DNA from: Mycobacterium angelicum
GTDB lineage: Bacteria > Actinomycetota > Actinomycetes > Mycobacteriales > Mycobacteriaceae
Assembly (NCBI RefSeq): GCF_002086155.1
Contig: NZ_MVHE01000003.1
Location: 186,001 to 250,000 of the forward strand
Direction: 5' to 3'
Length of the DNA stretch: 64,000 nucleotides
Shown piece after piece: positions 31,270 through 42,368 of the stretch. Position numbers and translations under genes: made by a program. How positions within the stretch are numbered: the stretch's first letter is position 1; every line of letters begins with the position of its first letter. Below the pieces are notes generated by a model. The model was given only the letters and a program-made list of their open reading frames with translations, was not told where the DNA came from and did no database searches.

Positions 31270-32118
31270 CTACTGCCGGGGTGGCGGCTGGCACTTCGGA
31301 CAGTAGAACGACGAGCGGTTCATGAACTTCTCCCGGCGCATCACCGCGCCACAGCGCCGGCAGTTTTCGCCCTCGCGGCCGTAGGCGTCCAGCGATCGGT
31401 CGAAGTAACCCGACTCGCCGTTGACGTTGACATACAGCGAATCGAACGAGGTGCCGCCCTTGACCAGCGCTTCGCGCATCACCTCCGCCGCGGCGTCCAG
31501 GACGGCCGCCAGCTGCTTGCGGGTCAGTGTGGCGGCCACCCGGGCACCGTTCACCTTGGCCCGCCACAGCGCTTCGTCGGCGTAGATGTTGCCGATGCCC
31601 GACACCACCTGCTGATCGAGGAGTTGACGTTTGAGTTCGGAATGCTTGCGCCGCAACACATTAACCACGGCGTCGGCATCGAAGCGCGGGTCGAGCGGAT
31701 CACGCGCCAGGTGCACGACCGGAACCGGCACCACGCTGCCGTCGACGGTGGTGAGGTCGGCCAGCAGCCAGCCGCCGAAGGTCCGCTGGTCGGCGAAGCT
31801 CAGCACGGTCCCGTCGTCCAGCAGTGCGGAGATCCGGACGTGTTCGGCGCGCGGGACGGTGCCCAGCAACATCTGCCCGCTCATACCCAGGTGCACCACC
31901 AGGGCCTCACCGGAATCCAGCGTCAGCCACAGATACTTGCCGCGGCGGTCGGTTCCGGTGATCCGCACGCCGAGCAGCCGCGCGGTCAGGTCGGCGGGAC
32001 CGGCTTCGTGGCGGCGCACCGCGCGCGGATGGTGCACCCGAACGGCCGTGATCGTTTTGCCCAATACGTGGGCTTGCAAGCCGCGGCGTACCACCTCGAC
32101 TTCGGGCAGCTCGGGCAT
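31270..32118 (-). CDS. fpg: Formamidopyrimidine-DNA glycosylase
   Basis: A 282-residue Fpg/MutM base-excision enzyme that removes 8-oxoguanine and opened-ring purines and nicks the abasic site. The catalytic N-terminus PELPEVE (Pro2, Glu3) is intact, as are the H2TH region ([17 protein letters not shown]) and the C-terminal zinc finger CRRCG ... FYCPKC. It directly abuts rnc with no gap. Confidence 0.97.
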   Translation of the reverse strand: MPELPEVEVVRRGLQAHVLGKTITAVRVHHPRAVRRHEAGPADLTARLLGVRITGTDRRGKYLWLTLDSGEALVVHLGMSGQMLLGTVPRAEHVRISALLDDGTVLSFADQRTFGGWLLADLTTVDGSVVPVPVVHLARDPLDPRFDADAVVNVLRRKHSELKRQLLDQQVVSGIGNIYADEALWRAKVNGARVAATLTRKQLAAVLDAAAEVMREALVKGGTSFDSLYVNVNGESGYFDRSLDAYGREGENCRRCGAVMRREKFMNRSSFYCPKCQPPPRQ

Positions 32119-32832
32119 CTAAACCGAGGTTTTGCCGGCGACGGCGCTGTCCAGCACATTCCAGGCGGCCGCCGCGGCCTTCTGCTCGGCTTCCTTCTTG
32201 GAGCGGCCCACCCCCGAGCCGTATTCGGTGTCCATCACGACGACCACAGCGGTGAATTCCTTGTCGTGATCCGGGCCGGTGGAACTGACCTGGTACGACG
32301 GCGGCCCCAGTCCCCGTGCGGCGGTCAACTCCTGCAGGCTGGTCTTCCAGTCCAGGCCGGCGCCCAAGGTGGGCGCGGCGTCCAGCAGCGGCCCGAATAG
32401 CCGCAGGATCACCTCGCGCGCGGTCTCGATACCGTGCTGCAGATAGATGGCGCCAAGTAGCGATTCCATCCCGTCAGCCAGGATGCTGGACTTGTCGGCT
32501 CCGCCGGTGTTGGCCTCGCCGCGGCCCAACAGCACGTGCACGCCAAGGCCCCCCTCGGGCAGGCTGCGCGCGACATCGGCGAGCGCCTGGGTGTTGACCA
32601 CGCTGGCGCGAAGTTTGGCCAAGTCGCCTTCGGAACGGTCGGGATGGCGGTGAAAGAGTTCGTCGGTGATGGTGAGCCCGAGTACGGCGTCGCCGAGGAA
32701 CTCCAACCGCTCGTTGGTGGGCAGTCCGCCGTTTTCGTAGGCATAGCTGCGGTGCGTCAACGCCAGGGTCAGCAACTCCTCGGGCAACTCGACGCCGAGC
32801 GCGTCGAGCAGCGGCTGTCGTGCCGGGGTCAC
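32119..32832 (-). CDS. rnc: Ribonuclease III
   Basis: A 237-residue RNase III that processes rRNA precursors and other double-stranded RNA. The catalytic signature [14 protein letters not shown] and the second acidic site [13 protein letters not shown] are present, followed by the double-stranded RNA-binding domain ([14 protein letters not shown] ... [16 protein letters not shown]). The GTG start at 32832 overlaps the stop of the DUF177 gene in a GTGA arrangement, and the protein [13 protein letters not shown] matches the expected N-terminus; an upstream ATG in frame was rejected because it extends back into the neighbouring gene. Confidence 0.94.
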   Translation of the reverse strand: MTPARQPLLDALGVELPEELLTLALTHRSYAYENGGLPTNERLEFLGDAVLGLTITDELFHRHPDRSEGDLAKLRASVVNTQALADVARSLPEGGLGVHVLLGRGEANTGGADKSSILADGMESLLGAIYLQHGIETAREVILRLFGPLLDAAPTLGAGLDWKTSLQELTAARGLGPPSYQVSSTGPDHDKEFTAVVVVMDTEYGSGVGRSKKEAEQKAAAAAWNVLDSAVAGKTSV

Positions 32833-33419
32833 CGCTGGCCCTCGGGGTTGTCCGGAGTGATCATGCCGGCCAGCTTGGCCCACCTGGGGTCGATCTGTTC
32901 ATGGTGGTGACCAGGCTCGCTGGCCAGCGCGATTCCGCACTGCGGGCACAGTCCCGGACAGTCGGGCCGGCACACCGGCGAGAACGGCAGTTCCAGGCCG
33001 ACGGCATCGATGATCGGCTGTTCGAGGTCGATCCGCTCGTCGACGACGTGCCCAACCTCGTCTTCCTCGGTGGTCTCCTCGGTGGCGCTGTGCGGGTAGG
33101 CGAACAGTTCGGTCAGACTGACCTGCACGCGTCCCTGGATCGGGGTCAGGCAGCGGGAGCACTCACCGGTGGTGGGCGCGGCCACCGTCCCGGTCACCAA
33201 TACTCCCTCGGAGACCGATTCCACCCTCAGGTCCAGGTCCAGCGGTGCACCCTGCTCGATCGCGATCAGCTCCACGCCGATGCGCGCGGGACTGTGCACC
33301 GTGTCCTGCACCGTGAACATGGCTCCTGGCCGTCGTCCCAATCGTGCGATGTCGAGCACCATCGGCTTAGCCAGAGTATGCAGAGGGCGACGTGATGTCT
33401 GAGCTCGCTGCCTCGCCAT
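32829..33419 (-). CDS. DUF177 (YceD-like) protein
   Basis: A 196-residue DUF177 protein. In many bacteria the YceD family is next to rpmF and linked to 23S rRNA or ribosome biogenesis; here it sits directly before rnc. A zinc-binding pattern is visible: CSRCLTP in the middle and [13 protein letters not shown] near the C-terminus. The ATG at 33419 gives [16 protein letters not shown], a short basic leader, before the conserved [14 protein letters not shown] longer in-frame reading to 33800 crosses sepIVA and was rejected. The stop overlaps the rnc start. Confidence 0.9.
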   Translation of the reverse strand: MARQRAQTSRRPLHTLAKPMVLDIARLGRRPGAMFTVQDTVHSPARIGVELIAIEQGAPLDLDLRVESVSEGVLVTGTVAAPTTGECSRCLTPIQGRVQVSLTELFAYPHSATEETTEEDEVGHVVDERIDLEQPIIDAVGLELPFSPVCRPDCPGLCPQCGIALASEPGHHHEQIDPRWAKLAGMITPDNPEGQR

Positions 33420-33499
33420 AGGGGAAATCCTACGGCGCGCGGCGTGAAGTGCTAGGGGTCCGTTCACCCGCGCGTAATCATCGCGCGGCGTGAACGCGC

Positions 33500-34243
33500 T
33501 CAGCGTGTCGCGTAGTCGTGAGTGCCGGCGGCGGTGCGAAGTTGGTGACGCCCCCGCCCGACCGAGCGGAGCGTGCCGTTGAGGAATTCCTCGAATTCGG
33601 CGAGCTTGTTGTCGACGTAGATGTCGCATTCGCCGCGCAGCCGGTCGGCTTCGGCGTGTGCGGTGTCGATGAGGCGGGTGGATTCCGCATTGGCCGCCTG
33701 CACCACCTCGTTTTGCGAGACCAGGCGCTGTTGCTCCTTGATACCTTCCTGCACGGCCTTCTCGTAGGAGATGTTGCCGTTCTCGATGAGCCGGTCGCAT
33801 TCCGTCTTGGCACGGCTGACGCTGGCTTCGTACTCCCGTTTGGCCGAGGCCGCGATGCGCATCGCCTCCTCGCGCGCCTCGCCGACCATGCGCTCGCTGT
33901 GCTGGCGCGCTTCACTCACCATCCGATCGGCCTGAGCTTTCGCGTCCGAAAGGATCCGGTCGGCCTCGGCCCGGGCGTGGTTGAGCATCGAGTCCGATTC
34001 GGTGGTCGCCGAGGACACCATGGAGTCGGCGTGGGTCTTCGCGTCGTGCAGCATCGAATCGCGCGCGTCGAGGACATCTTGGGCGTCGTCGAGTTCGCCG
34101 GGGATCGCATCTTTGATGTCGTCGATCAGTTCCAGCACATCGCCGCGGGGCACGACGCAGCCCGCGGTCATCGGCACGCCACGGGCCTCTTCGACAATGG
34201 CGCCCAATTCGTCGAGCGCTTCAAAGACTCGGTACACGGCCAT
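33500..34243 (-). CDS. sepIVA: DivIVA-like septation protein SepIVA
   Basis: A 247-residue DivIVA-domain protein. The N-terminal MAVYRVFEALDELGAIVEEARGVP is typical of the mycobacterial SepIVA branch (Rv2927c), which is known to be essential for division and to localise to the septum and intracellular membrane domain. From about residue 45 to 215 it is a long coiled coil, with repeats such as DSMLHDAKTHADSMV and RMVSEARQHSERMV. It has an AGGAGG ribosome-binding site and is divergent from tesA. Confidence 0.95.
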   Translation of the reverse strand: MAVYRVFEALDELGAIVEEARGVPMTAGCVVPRGDVLELIDDIKDAIPGELDDAQDVLDARDSMLHDAKTHADSMVSSATTESDSMLNHARAEADRILSDAKAQADRMVSEARQHSERMVGEAREEAMRIAASAKREYEASVSRAKTECDRLIENGNISYEKAVQEGIKEQQRLVSQNEVVQAANAESTRLIDTAHAEADRLRGECDIYVDNKLAEFEEFLNGTLRSVGRGRHQLRTAAGTHDYATR

Positions 34244-35170
<927 letters not shown>

Positions 35171-35850
35171 CTGCGGCCAAAATCTGGCCCTACGTCCGGC
35201 GGAGCCGAACCCCCTGCGTGCCATACCGGCCGGCCGGCGCCGGAAGTTCGCCGCGCCGCGAGCCCCGCCAGCGCTGCCCGGCGCGTCCCGGCGGAGCCCT
35301 CCGGCCGCCCGTGCGGCGATGGGAAGGGCGCCCTTATGTACGTGGGCCGGCACCCCCGCGAGACGTGTTAGTGTCGTCACAACGGGACGCTGGTCCCAAA
35401 AGAACTGGCGCACCGTGCCAGAAAATACGGCTCAACTCTCACAAGACTGAACATCCGTCACTGATGTATCAAAAGTCACAACAACCACACAGGGCAACCC
35501 AGGCGAGAAGCTTAGTCGCAGGTGAGAGGGCCAGAAGGCGTGTCGATGACATTGGCGATGGCTGTGGGTAGCGTGTGTATTTTGCAAATACTGCACGCAC
35601 CCGTCACCAGAGGTGCTTACCTTATTTATAGGGCCTAGTAGTACGGGGAAACGGGGATAGTCTTAGGGGCGATCAACTGACGGAACGCGGGCGTGCTGCG
35701 GTAGAGATGGCTGCGTAATCGTCAGAGCGGCCTGGTCAGCTCAGACCAGCAGGTTGCAGAGGGCAAGGAAGTCCCCTGCGCGATCCAACCGGCGGCCCAC
35801 CGGGGACGAATCATAGACAACTGCAGGCAGTCGAATAGGAGCGTAACGCG
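35171..35850. other. tesA-fadD26 intergenic region with structured leader
   Basis: A 680-bp gap. Features seen: GGCCA-AAATC-TGGCC at 35175-35189 just after tesA, a weak terminator-like hairpin without a T-run; a perfect palindrome AAGGGCGCCCTT at 35324-35335; a hairpin GGGAC-GCTG-GTCCC at 35384-35397; the AT-rich inverted repeat at 35577-35591; ACCTTATTTATAGGG near 35620, a promoter candidate; CTGGTC-AGCTCA-GACCAG at 35732-35749; and GTCCCC/GGGGAC at 35771-35807. The last 220 bp look like a folded leader of the fadD26 operon. The 35350-35640 part is clearly poorer in GC than its surroundings. M. tuberculosis has a small hypothetical gene (Rv2929) here; I find no convincing counterpart. Confidence 0.6.
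35577..35591. promoter_or_regulatory. AT-rich inverted repeat, candidate operator for PDIM operon
   Basis: GTATTTTGCAAATAC: arms GTATTT and AAATAC around TGC, in an otherwise GC-rich genome. It lies about 260 bp upstream of fadD26 and just upstream of the AT-rich promoter candidate near 35620. The size fits a dimeric regulator site; no regulator is encoded next to it. Confidence 0.4.
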
Positions 35851-37602
35851 ATGCCGGTGACGGATCCTTCCCTCCCAGCTTTGCTGCGGGAGCGGGCCGA
35901 GCAGCAGGCCGATGCCACCGCGTACACGTACATTGACTACGGATTAGACCCTAAAGGGTTTGCTGAGACTTTGACGTGGGCACAGATCTACGGTCGCGCT
36001 TGCATTATTGCTGAGGAACTCAAACTATGCGGCGCGCCCGGTGACCGGGTAGCGATTTTGGCGCCGCAGGGTCTGGAATACGTCATCGCTTTTCTCGGCG
36101 CGCTGCAAGCCGGGTTTATTGCGGTCCCACTGTCGACCCCGCAATACGGAATTCACGATGATCGCGTTTCCGCGGTGCTGCGCGATTCGCAGCCGGTCGC
36201 CATTCTGACGACTTCGTCGGTGGTGGGCGACGTGACGAAATACGCATGCGCGCAGAACGGGCAGCCCGCCCCGTTCGTCATTGAAGTCGATCTGCTCGAT
36301 CTGGACACACCGCGCGACCTTCCCTCCTTCCCGCAGCTGTCCACCGGCGCCGCCTATCTGCAATACACGTCCGGATCGACACGCACACCGGCCGGCGTCA
36401 TCGTGTCGCACAAAAACGTCGTCGCCAATGTGACGCAGAGTCTCTACGGCTATTTCGGGGATCCGGCAAAGATTCCGAGCGGGACGGTGGTGTCCTGGCT
36501 GCCGTTGTTCCACGACATGGGTTTGATTCTCGGAATTTGCGCACCATTGGTCGCCGGGCGCAGCGCGATACTGCTGAGCCCCATGTCATTCCTGCGCCGC
36601 CCGGCCTGCTGGATGCAACTGCTTGCCACCAGTGGAAAGTGCTTTTCCGCTGCACCCAATTTCGCTTTCGAATTGGCGGTGCGACGCACGTCCGACGACG
36701 ACATGGCCGGGCTCGACCTGGGCAACGTCGAGGGCATCGTTAGCGGGAGTGAACGTATTCACGTCGCAACGGTGAAGCGTTTCACCGAGCGTTTCGCTCC
36801 GTACAACCTCAGCCCCACCGCGGTACGGCCTTCTTACGGGCTGGCCGAAGCCACCCTGTACGTGGCGGCGCCCGAAGCCGGGACCGTGCCCAAGACGGTC
36901 CGGTTCGACTACGAGCATTTGACGTCCGGAGAGGCCAGGCCCTGCGGAACCGAGCGTTCGGTCGGTACTGAACTGATCAGCTATGGCTCGCCCGATCCGT
37001 CGTCGGTGCGAATCGTCAATCCCGAGACCATGGTCGAGAATCCGCCGGGCAAAGTCGGCGAAATCTGGGCGCACGGCGACCACGTGGCCATGGGTTATTG
37101 GCGCAAGCCGGAGCAGACCGCACGCGTCTTCAACGCCAAGCTGGTCAACCCCGCGCCGGGTACCCCGGAGGGACCATGGCTGCGCACCGGAGATCTGGGC
37201 GTCATGTCCAACGGCGAGCTGTTCATCATGGGGCGGATCAAAGACCTGCTGATCGTGGACGGGCGCAACCACTACCCCGACGACATCGAGGCCACGATTC
37301 AGGAGATCACCGGCGGCCGGGTTGCGGCCATCGCCGTGCCCGACGACATCACCGAACAACTGGTCGCCATCATCGAACTCAAGCGGCGCGGGGCTTCCGC
37401 TGAGGAGGCCATGCTCAAACTGCGCTCGGTGAAGCGTGAGGTCACCTCGGCAATATCGAAGTCGCACAGTCTGCGCGTGGCCGACCTGGTGCTGGTATCA
37501 CCGGGTTCGATTCCCATCACCACCAGCGGCAAGGTCCGGCGTTCGGCCTGCGTCGAGCGATACCGCAGCGACGGATTCAAGCGGCTGGATGTGACCGTAT
37601 GA
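35851..37602 (+). CDS. fadD26: Long-chain fatty-acyl-AMP ligase FadD26
   Basis: A 583-residue fatty-acyl-AMP ligase (FAAL). In PDIM synthesis it activates a long-chain fatty acid as the acyl-adenylate and passes it to the N-terminal carrier of PpsA without coenzyme A. The AMP-binding motif is [12 protein letters not shown] (from residue 172), a FAAL-style variant. [24 protein letters not shown] and WLRTGDLG mark the remaining adenylation motifs; [22 protein letters not shown] is the hinge. The C-terminal sub-domain carries [13 protein letters not shown]. Near-identical in layout to M. tuberculosis FadD26. Its stop overlaps the ppsA start (ATGA). Confidence 0.96.
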   Translation: MPVTDPSLPALLRERAEQQADATAYTYIDYGLDPKGFAETLTWAQIYGRACIIAEELKLCGAPGDRVAILAPQGLEYVIAFLGALQAGFIAVPLSTPQYGIHDDRVSAVLRDSQPVAILTTSSVVGDVTKYACAQNGQPAPFVIEVDLLDLDTPRDLPSFPQLSTGAAYLQYTSGSTRTPAGVIVSHKNVVANVTQSLYGYFGDPAKIPSGTVVSWLPLFHDMGLILGICAPLVAGRSAILLSPMSFLRRPACWMQLLATSGKCFSAAPNFAFELAVRRTSDDDMAGLDLGNVEGIVSGSERIHVATVKRFTERFAPYNLSPTAVRPSYGLAEATLYVAAPEAGTVPKTVRFDYEHLTSGEARPCGTERSVGTELISYGSPDPSSVRIVNPETMVENPPGKVGEIWAHGDHVAMGYWRKPEQTARVFNAKLVNPAPGTPEGPWLRTGDLGVMSNGELFIMGRIKDLLIVDGRNHYPDDIEATIQEITGGRVAAIAVPDDITEQLVAIIELKRRGASAEEAMLKLRSVKREVTSAISKSHSLRVADLVLVSPGSIPITTSGKVRRSACVERYRSDGFKRLDVTV

Positions 37603-40600
37603 CGGCGAGCGTTCGTGGCGAATCCGACCTTCGCCACTGGCTCGTCGACTACCTGGTTACGAATATCGGCTGCACACCCGACGAGGTGGATCCGCATCTG
37701 TCGCTGGCCGACCTCGGCGTGAGTTCACGTGACGCAGTGGTGCTTTCGGGTGAGCTGACGGAGTTGTTGGGCAGAACGGTATCCCCGATCGACTTCTGGG
37801 AGCACCCGACGATCAACGCCCTCGCCGCATATCTCACCTCCCCCGAGCCCGATCCAGAATCCGAGGCCGCGCAGAAGCGCCCGGCGCGAAACTCGCTCGA
37901 CGAGCCGATCGCGGTCATCGGGATGGGATGCCGCTTCCCCGGCGGGATAACCGGACCAGAAGCGTTGTGGGAGTTCCTCTGTGAACGCCGTTCCTCGATC
38001 GGACAAGTCCCCGCGCAGCGGTGGGAGCCGTTCGAGAGCGTGTCGCCGGAGGTGGCCGCGACGCTGGCCCGCACCACCCGGTGGGGCTCCTTCCTGTCCG
38101 ACATCGATGCCTTCGACGCAGAGTTTTTCGAGATCTCCCCCAGCGAGGCCGACAAGATGGACCCGCAGCAGCGCCTGCTGCTGGAAGTGGCCTGGGAAGC
38201 GTTGGAGCACGCGGGAATTGCGCCCAGCTCGCTGCGGCGCACGCAGACCGGTGTATTCGCCGGTTCCTGCTTAAGCGAATACGGTGCCATCGCATCCACG
38301 GATCTGTCGCAGGTGGACGGCTGGAGCAACACCGGCGGCGCCATGAGCATCATCGCCAACCGGCTGTCGTATTTCCTTGACCTGCGCGGCCCCTCGGTGG
38401 CCGTGGACACCGCATGCTCGTCCTCATTGGTCGCGATCCATCTGGCCTGCCAGAGCCTGCGCACCGAGGACTCCAACCTGGCGATCGCGGCCGGTGTGAA
38501 TTTGTTGTTGTCCCCGGCGGTGTTTCGCGGGTTCGATCAGGTTGGCGCGTTGTCGCCGACGGGTCATTGCCGTGCCTTCGACGCGGCGGCCGACGGGTTC
38601 GTGCGCGGTGAAGGCGCCGGGGTGGTAGTGCTCAAGCGGTTGACCGATGCGCAGCGTGACGGCGACCGGGTGCTGGCCGTCATCTGCGGCTCGGCGGTCA
38701 ACCAGGACGGTCGCTCCAACGGGCTGATGGCGCCCAATCCCGCGGCCCAGATGGCGGTGTTGCGTGCCGCTTACACCAACGCCGGGATGCAGCCCAACGA
38801 GGTCGACTACGTCGAGGCGCACGGGACCGGAACTCTGTTGGGTGATCCCATCGAAGCCCGCGCGCTCGGCACGGTGCTGGGTCGCGGACGTTCCGAGGAG
38901 TCTCCCCTGCTCATCGGCACCGTCAAGACCAACCTCGGCCACACCGAGGCGGCGGCCGGGATCGCCGGCTTCATCAAGACGGTGCTCGCGGTGCAGCGCG
39001 GCCAGATTCCGCCCAATCAGCGTTTCGAAAGCCCGAATCCGCACATCCCCTTTGCCGATCTGCGCATGAAAGTTGTTGCAGAACAACTGGAATGGCCGGA
39101 GACGGGGCATCCACGCCGCGCCGGTGTTTCGTCGTTCGGATTCGGCGGCACCAATGCGCACGTGGTCATCGAGCAGGGCCAAGAGATATATGCGGCACCC
39201 GAGCCGGTAGCCGATCCCGCGGTGTCAACGCTGGTGGTTGCGGGCAAGACGCCGCAGCGAGTGGCCGCGACGGCGGCGGTGCTTGCCGATTGGATGGAGA
39301 GCGCCGGCGCCGACGTGGCGCTGGCCGATGTCGCCCACACGGTCAACCATCACCGTTCCCGGCAGGCGATGTTCGGGACCGTCGTGGCACGCGAGCGCGG
39401 CCAGGCGGTCGCCGGATTGCGGGCGCTGGCCGCCGGCCAGCACGCGCCCGGCGTCGTCAACCCGCAGGACAGCCCGCCCGGTCCAGGAACGGTCTTCGTC
39501 TACTCCGGCCGCGGCTCGCAGTGGGCCGGCATGGGCCGCCAATTGCTCGCTGACGAACTCGCTTTCGCCGCCGCCGTCGCCGAACTGGAACCGGTGTTCT
39601 TGGAGAACGCCGGCTTCTCGCTGTACGACGTCATCGCCGGCGGCACGGAATTGGTCGGCATCGAGCAGATCCAGCTGGGCCTGATCGGCATGCAACTGGC
39701 ACTCACCGGCCTATGGCGCTCTTACGGCGTGCAGCCCGACGTGGTTATCGGCCACTCGATGGGCGAGGTCGCCGCTGCCGTGGTCGCCGGGGCGCTCACC
39801 CCGGCCGAGGGGCTGCGGGTGACCGCTGTCCGCTCGCGGCTGATGGCCCCGTTGTCCGGACAGGGCGGCATGGCGCTGCTAGAACTCGACGCGGCCGCGA
39901 CCGAGGCGCTGATCGCCGACTACCCGCAAGTCACGCTGGGCATTTACAACTCGCCGCGCCAGACGGTGATCTCCGGACCCACCGAGCAGATCGACGAACT
40001 GATCGCCCGGGTCCGCGCCAAGGACCGGTTCGCCAGCCGGGTCAATATCGAAGTGGCCCCGCACAATCCGGCCATGGATGCGCTGCAGCCCGCGATGCGC
40101 GCGGAGCTTGCTGATCTCGCCCCGCGCACCCCGGCCATTCCGATCATCTCGACGACGTACGAAAACCTGGACAGCACTGTGGTTTTCGATGCCGAGCACT
40201 GGGCCACCAACATGCGCAACCCGGTGCACTTCCAGCAGGCCATCACCGCCGCCGGAACCGACCACCACACGTTCATCGAGATCAGTGCACATCCGCTGCT
40301 GACTCAGGCGGTGCTCGAGACGTTGCACACCGTGCAGCACGGAAGCAAGTACTCCTGCGTCGGCAGCCTGCAGCGCGACAACGACGACACCATCACCTTC
40401 CGCACCAACCTCAACACGGTCCGCACCTCACACCCGCCGCAGACGCCGCATCCGCCCGAGCCGCACCCACAGATCCCCACCACGCCCTGGCACCACACCC
40501 ACCACTGGATCAATACCTCGTCCGTGGCGTTGCAGCTTCCGGCGACCCAACACCAAAGCGGTGCTGCGCCAAGCGCTCCCGTGGCCACCGAGTATCTGGA

Positions 40601-42368
40601 TGGGGCGCTGGACGAGTGGTGCTATCAGGTGGACTGGCCCACCAAGCCACTGGATGCCAAGCCGCTGAAGGCCGAAGCCGCGACCGGCCGCTGGCTGGTG
40701 GTCGCCGACCCCGGCCTGGGTGCCGAACTGGGCCGGATCGCCGGCGAGCAATCGCACGTCGCCGTGCTGGAATCGGTCGCGGACCGGGCCGCGCTGCTCG
40801 ACGCACTCGAAGGCGTCGACCACGTCGTGTACGCACCGCCCGCGGGCCAGGCCCTCGATGTGACACTGGCTTACGGGAAGTTCCACCAGTTGCGCGCGCT
40901 CGCCGCGGCTCTAGCCGAAAAGCAGGCCGAAAAGCCGGGCGCTGCAAAGCTGTTCGTCGTCAGCCGTAATGCCCAGCCGGTCACCGAAGGCGACCGGGCC
41001 AATCCCGCGCACGGCGTGCTGTGGGGCCTGGGGCGCACGCTGGCTCTGGAACACCCCGAAATCTGGGGCGGCATCGTCGATCTGGACGAGTCGGTGCCCG
41101 CCGAACTGGCAGCGCCGCAGCTGCTTGACGAAGTCGCCGGCAGCGACGGCGAAGACCAGGTGGTCTACCGCTGGGGTGTGCGGCATGTGGCACGGCTGCG
41201 CCGTCGCGCCGTGCCCGCCGAAGCCCCGGTCCAGCTCGATGGCGAGACCAGCCAACTGGTCCTCGGTGCGACGGGCAACATCGGGCCGCATCTGATCCGC
41301 CAGCTCGCACAGATGGGCGCCAAGACCATCGTCGCCGCCTCCCGCAACCCCGGCGAGCGGCTGCGGGAGCTCACCGCAACCCTTGCCGCACAGGGCATTA
41401 CCCTCGTTACCGTGGCCGTCGACGCCACCGACGAGGCCGGCATGGCTGCGCTGTTCGACCGGTTCGGCGCCGACTTGCCGCGGCTGGAGGGCGTCTACCT
41501 CGCGGCCTTCGGCGGCGGCCCGGTCCTGCTCAGCGAAATGACCGACGACGACGTGCGTGCCATGTTCGCGCCCAAGCTCGACGCGGCCGCTATCGTGCAC
41601 CGCTTGACGCTGAAGAAGCCGGTGCAGCACTTCGTGTTGTTCTCCTCGATCTCCGGCCTCACCGGCTCGCGTTGGCTGGGCCACTACACCGCGACCAGCG
41701 GCTACCTCGACGCGCTGGCCTACTCGCGCCGCGCGTTGGGGCTGGCGGCCACGACGGTGAACTGGGGCTTGTGGAACTCCCTGGCCAACACCCAGGGCGA
41801 CGGCAGCGTCAGCGTGGAATCCGGGCTGCGGCCGATGGACGACGAGGTGGCAATTGCCGCACTGCCCGTCGTGATGAGCCGTGCCGCCGGGGTGCATTCC
41901 GTTGTGGTGGACGCGGATTGGCCGCTGCTGGCCGAGGCGTACCGGACCCGCGGATCGCTGCGCATCGTCGACGACCTGCTGCAGGCGGAGGCCTCGCCGA
42001 TCCCGGCCCGGGATTGGTCGCATCTGTCACCGGCTGCGCTGCGCGAGGAATTCGAGAACGGGCTGCGCGCCATCGTGGCGCGCGAGTTGCGGATTCCGGA
42101 GTCCGACCTGGAAACCGACCGGCCACTGGCCGAGCTGGGGCTCAACTCGTTGATGGCGATGGCGATTCGGCGCGAAGCCGAGATGTTCGTGGGCATGGAG
42201 CTGTCGGCGACCATGCTGTTCAACCACCCGACTGTCGCCGCCCTGGCGGGTCACCTCGCGAAACTGATTGCGCCGCAACAGGAAACCGAGATCGACCAAA
42301 TCTCCAAGCTGTCCGCTTCCGCGGGCAGCACGCTGGACAGCCTGTTCGACCGCATCGAGTCTTCGTAA
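37599..42368 (+). CDS. ppsA: Phthiocerol synthase PpsA with PpsB-type ketoreductase
   Basis: A 1589-residue modular polyketide synthase, ACP-KS-AT-KR-ACP. N-terminal ACP about 10-80 ([14 protein letters not shown], serine site); KS about 102-525 with Cys273 in [10 protein letters not shown] about 632-950 with GHSMG (Ser720); KR from about 1215 with [12 protein letters not shown]-terminal ACP near 1500 ([16 protein letters not shown]). It takes the FadD26-activated acyl chain, adds one extender unit and reduces the keto group to a hydroxyl. Odd: the M. tuberculosis protein is about 1876 residues as I recall, with an extra DH-like region and a different KR. Here residues from about 970 to 1466 resemble PpsB closely, while the last 120 are PpsA-like. 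The KR Asn position is Ser ([10 protein letters not shown]). Confidence 0.94.
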   Translation: MTASVRGESDLRHWLVDYLVTNIGCTPDEVDPHLSLADLGVSSRDAVVLSGELTELLGRTVSPIDFWEHPTINALAAYLTSPEPDPESEAAQKRPARNSLDEPIAVIGMGCRFPGGITGPEALWEFLCERRSSIGQVPAQRWEPFESVSPEVAATLARTTRWGSFLSDIDAFDAEFFEISPSEADKMDPQQRLLLEVAWEALEHAGIAPSSLRRTQTGVFAGSCLSEYGAIASTDLSQVDGWSNTGGAMSIIANRLSYFLDLRGPSVAVDTACSSSLVAIHLACQSLRTEDSNLAIAAGVNLLLSPAVFRGFDQVGALSPTGHCRAFDAAADGFVRGEGAGVVVLKRLTDAQRDGDRVLAVICGSAVNQDGRSNGLMAPNPAAQMAVLRAAYTNAGMQPNEVDYVEAHGTGTLLGDPIEARALGTVLGRGRSEESPLLIGTVKTNLGHTEAAAGIAGFIKTVLAVQRGQIPPNQRFESPNPHIPFADLRMKVVAEQLEWPETGHPRRAGVSSFGFGGTNAHVVIEQGQEIYAAPEPVADPAVSTLVVAGKTPQRVAATAAVLADWMESAGADVALADVAHTVNHHRSRQAMFGTVVARERGQAVAGLRALAAGQHAPGVVNPQDSPPGPGTVFVYSGRGSQWAGMGRQLLADELAFAAAVAELEPVFLENAGFSLYDVIAGGTELVGIEQIQLGLIGMQLALTGLWRSYGVQPDVVIGHSMGEVAAAVVAGALTPAEGLRVTAVRSRLMAPLSGQGGMALLELDAAATEALIADYPQVTLGIYNSPRQTVISGPTEQIDELIARVRAKDRFASRVNIEVAPHNPAMDALQPAMRAELADLAPRTPAIPIISTTYENLDSTVVFDAEHWATNMRNPVHFQQAITAAGTDHHTFIEISAHPLLTQAVLETLHTVQHGSKYSCVGSLQRDNDDTITFRTNLNTVRTSHPPQTPHPPEPHPQIPTTPWHHTHHWINTSSVALQLPATQHQSGAAPSAPVATEYLDGALDEWCYQVDWPTKPLDAKPLKAEAATGRWLVVADPGLGAELGRIAGEQSHVAVLESVADRAALLDALEGVDHVVYAPPAGQALDVTLAYGKFHQLRALAAALAEKQAEKPGAAKLFVVSRNAQPVTEGDRANPAHGVLWGLGRTLALEHPEIWGGIVDLDESVPAELAAPQLLDEVAGSDGEDQVVYRWGVRHVARLRRRAVPAEAPVQLDGETSQLVLGATGNIGPHLIRQLAQMGAKTIVAASRNPGERLRELTATLAAQGITLVTVAVDATDEAGMAALFDRFGADLPRLEGVYLAAFGGGPVLLSEMTDDDVRAMFAPKLDAAAIVHRLTLKKPVQHFVLFSSISGLTGSRWLGHYTATSGYLDALAYSRRALGLAATTVNWGLWNSLANTQGDGSVSVESGLRPMDDEVAIAALPVVMSRAAGVHSVVVDADWPLLAEAYRTRGSLRIVDDLLQAEASPIPARDWSHLSPAALREEFENGLRAIVARELRIPESDLETDRPLAELGLNSLMAMAIRREAEMFVGMELSATMLFNHPTVAALAGHLAKLIAPQQETEIDQISKLSASAGSTLDSLFDRIESS

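Noticed and set aside
32833..32883. Upstream ATG start for rnc at 32883
   Set aside because: It would overlap the DUF177 gene by about 55 nt with unconserved sequence; the GTG at 32832 matches the expected N-terminus and coupling.
35175..35189. Intrinsic terminator after tesA
   Set aside because: The stem is only 5 bp and no T-run follows, so it is mentioned only as a weak hairpin.
41672..42367. Upstream extension of ppsB inside ppsA
   Set aside because: The frame is open but encodes low-complexity, Arg-rich sequence; the recognisable protein begins at the ATG at 42368, overlapping the ppsA stop.
37599..42368. ppsA as a truncated or frameshifted pseudogene
   Set aside because: Although shorter than expected, it has one open frame, complete KS, AT, KR and both ACP domains, and an intact overlap with ppsB.
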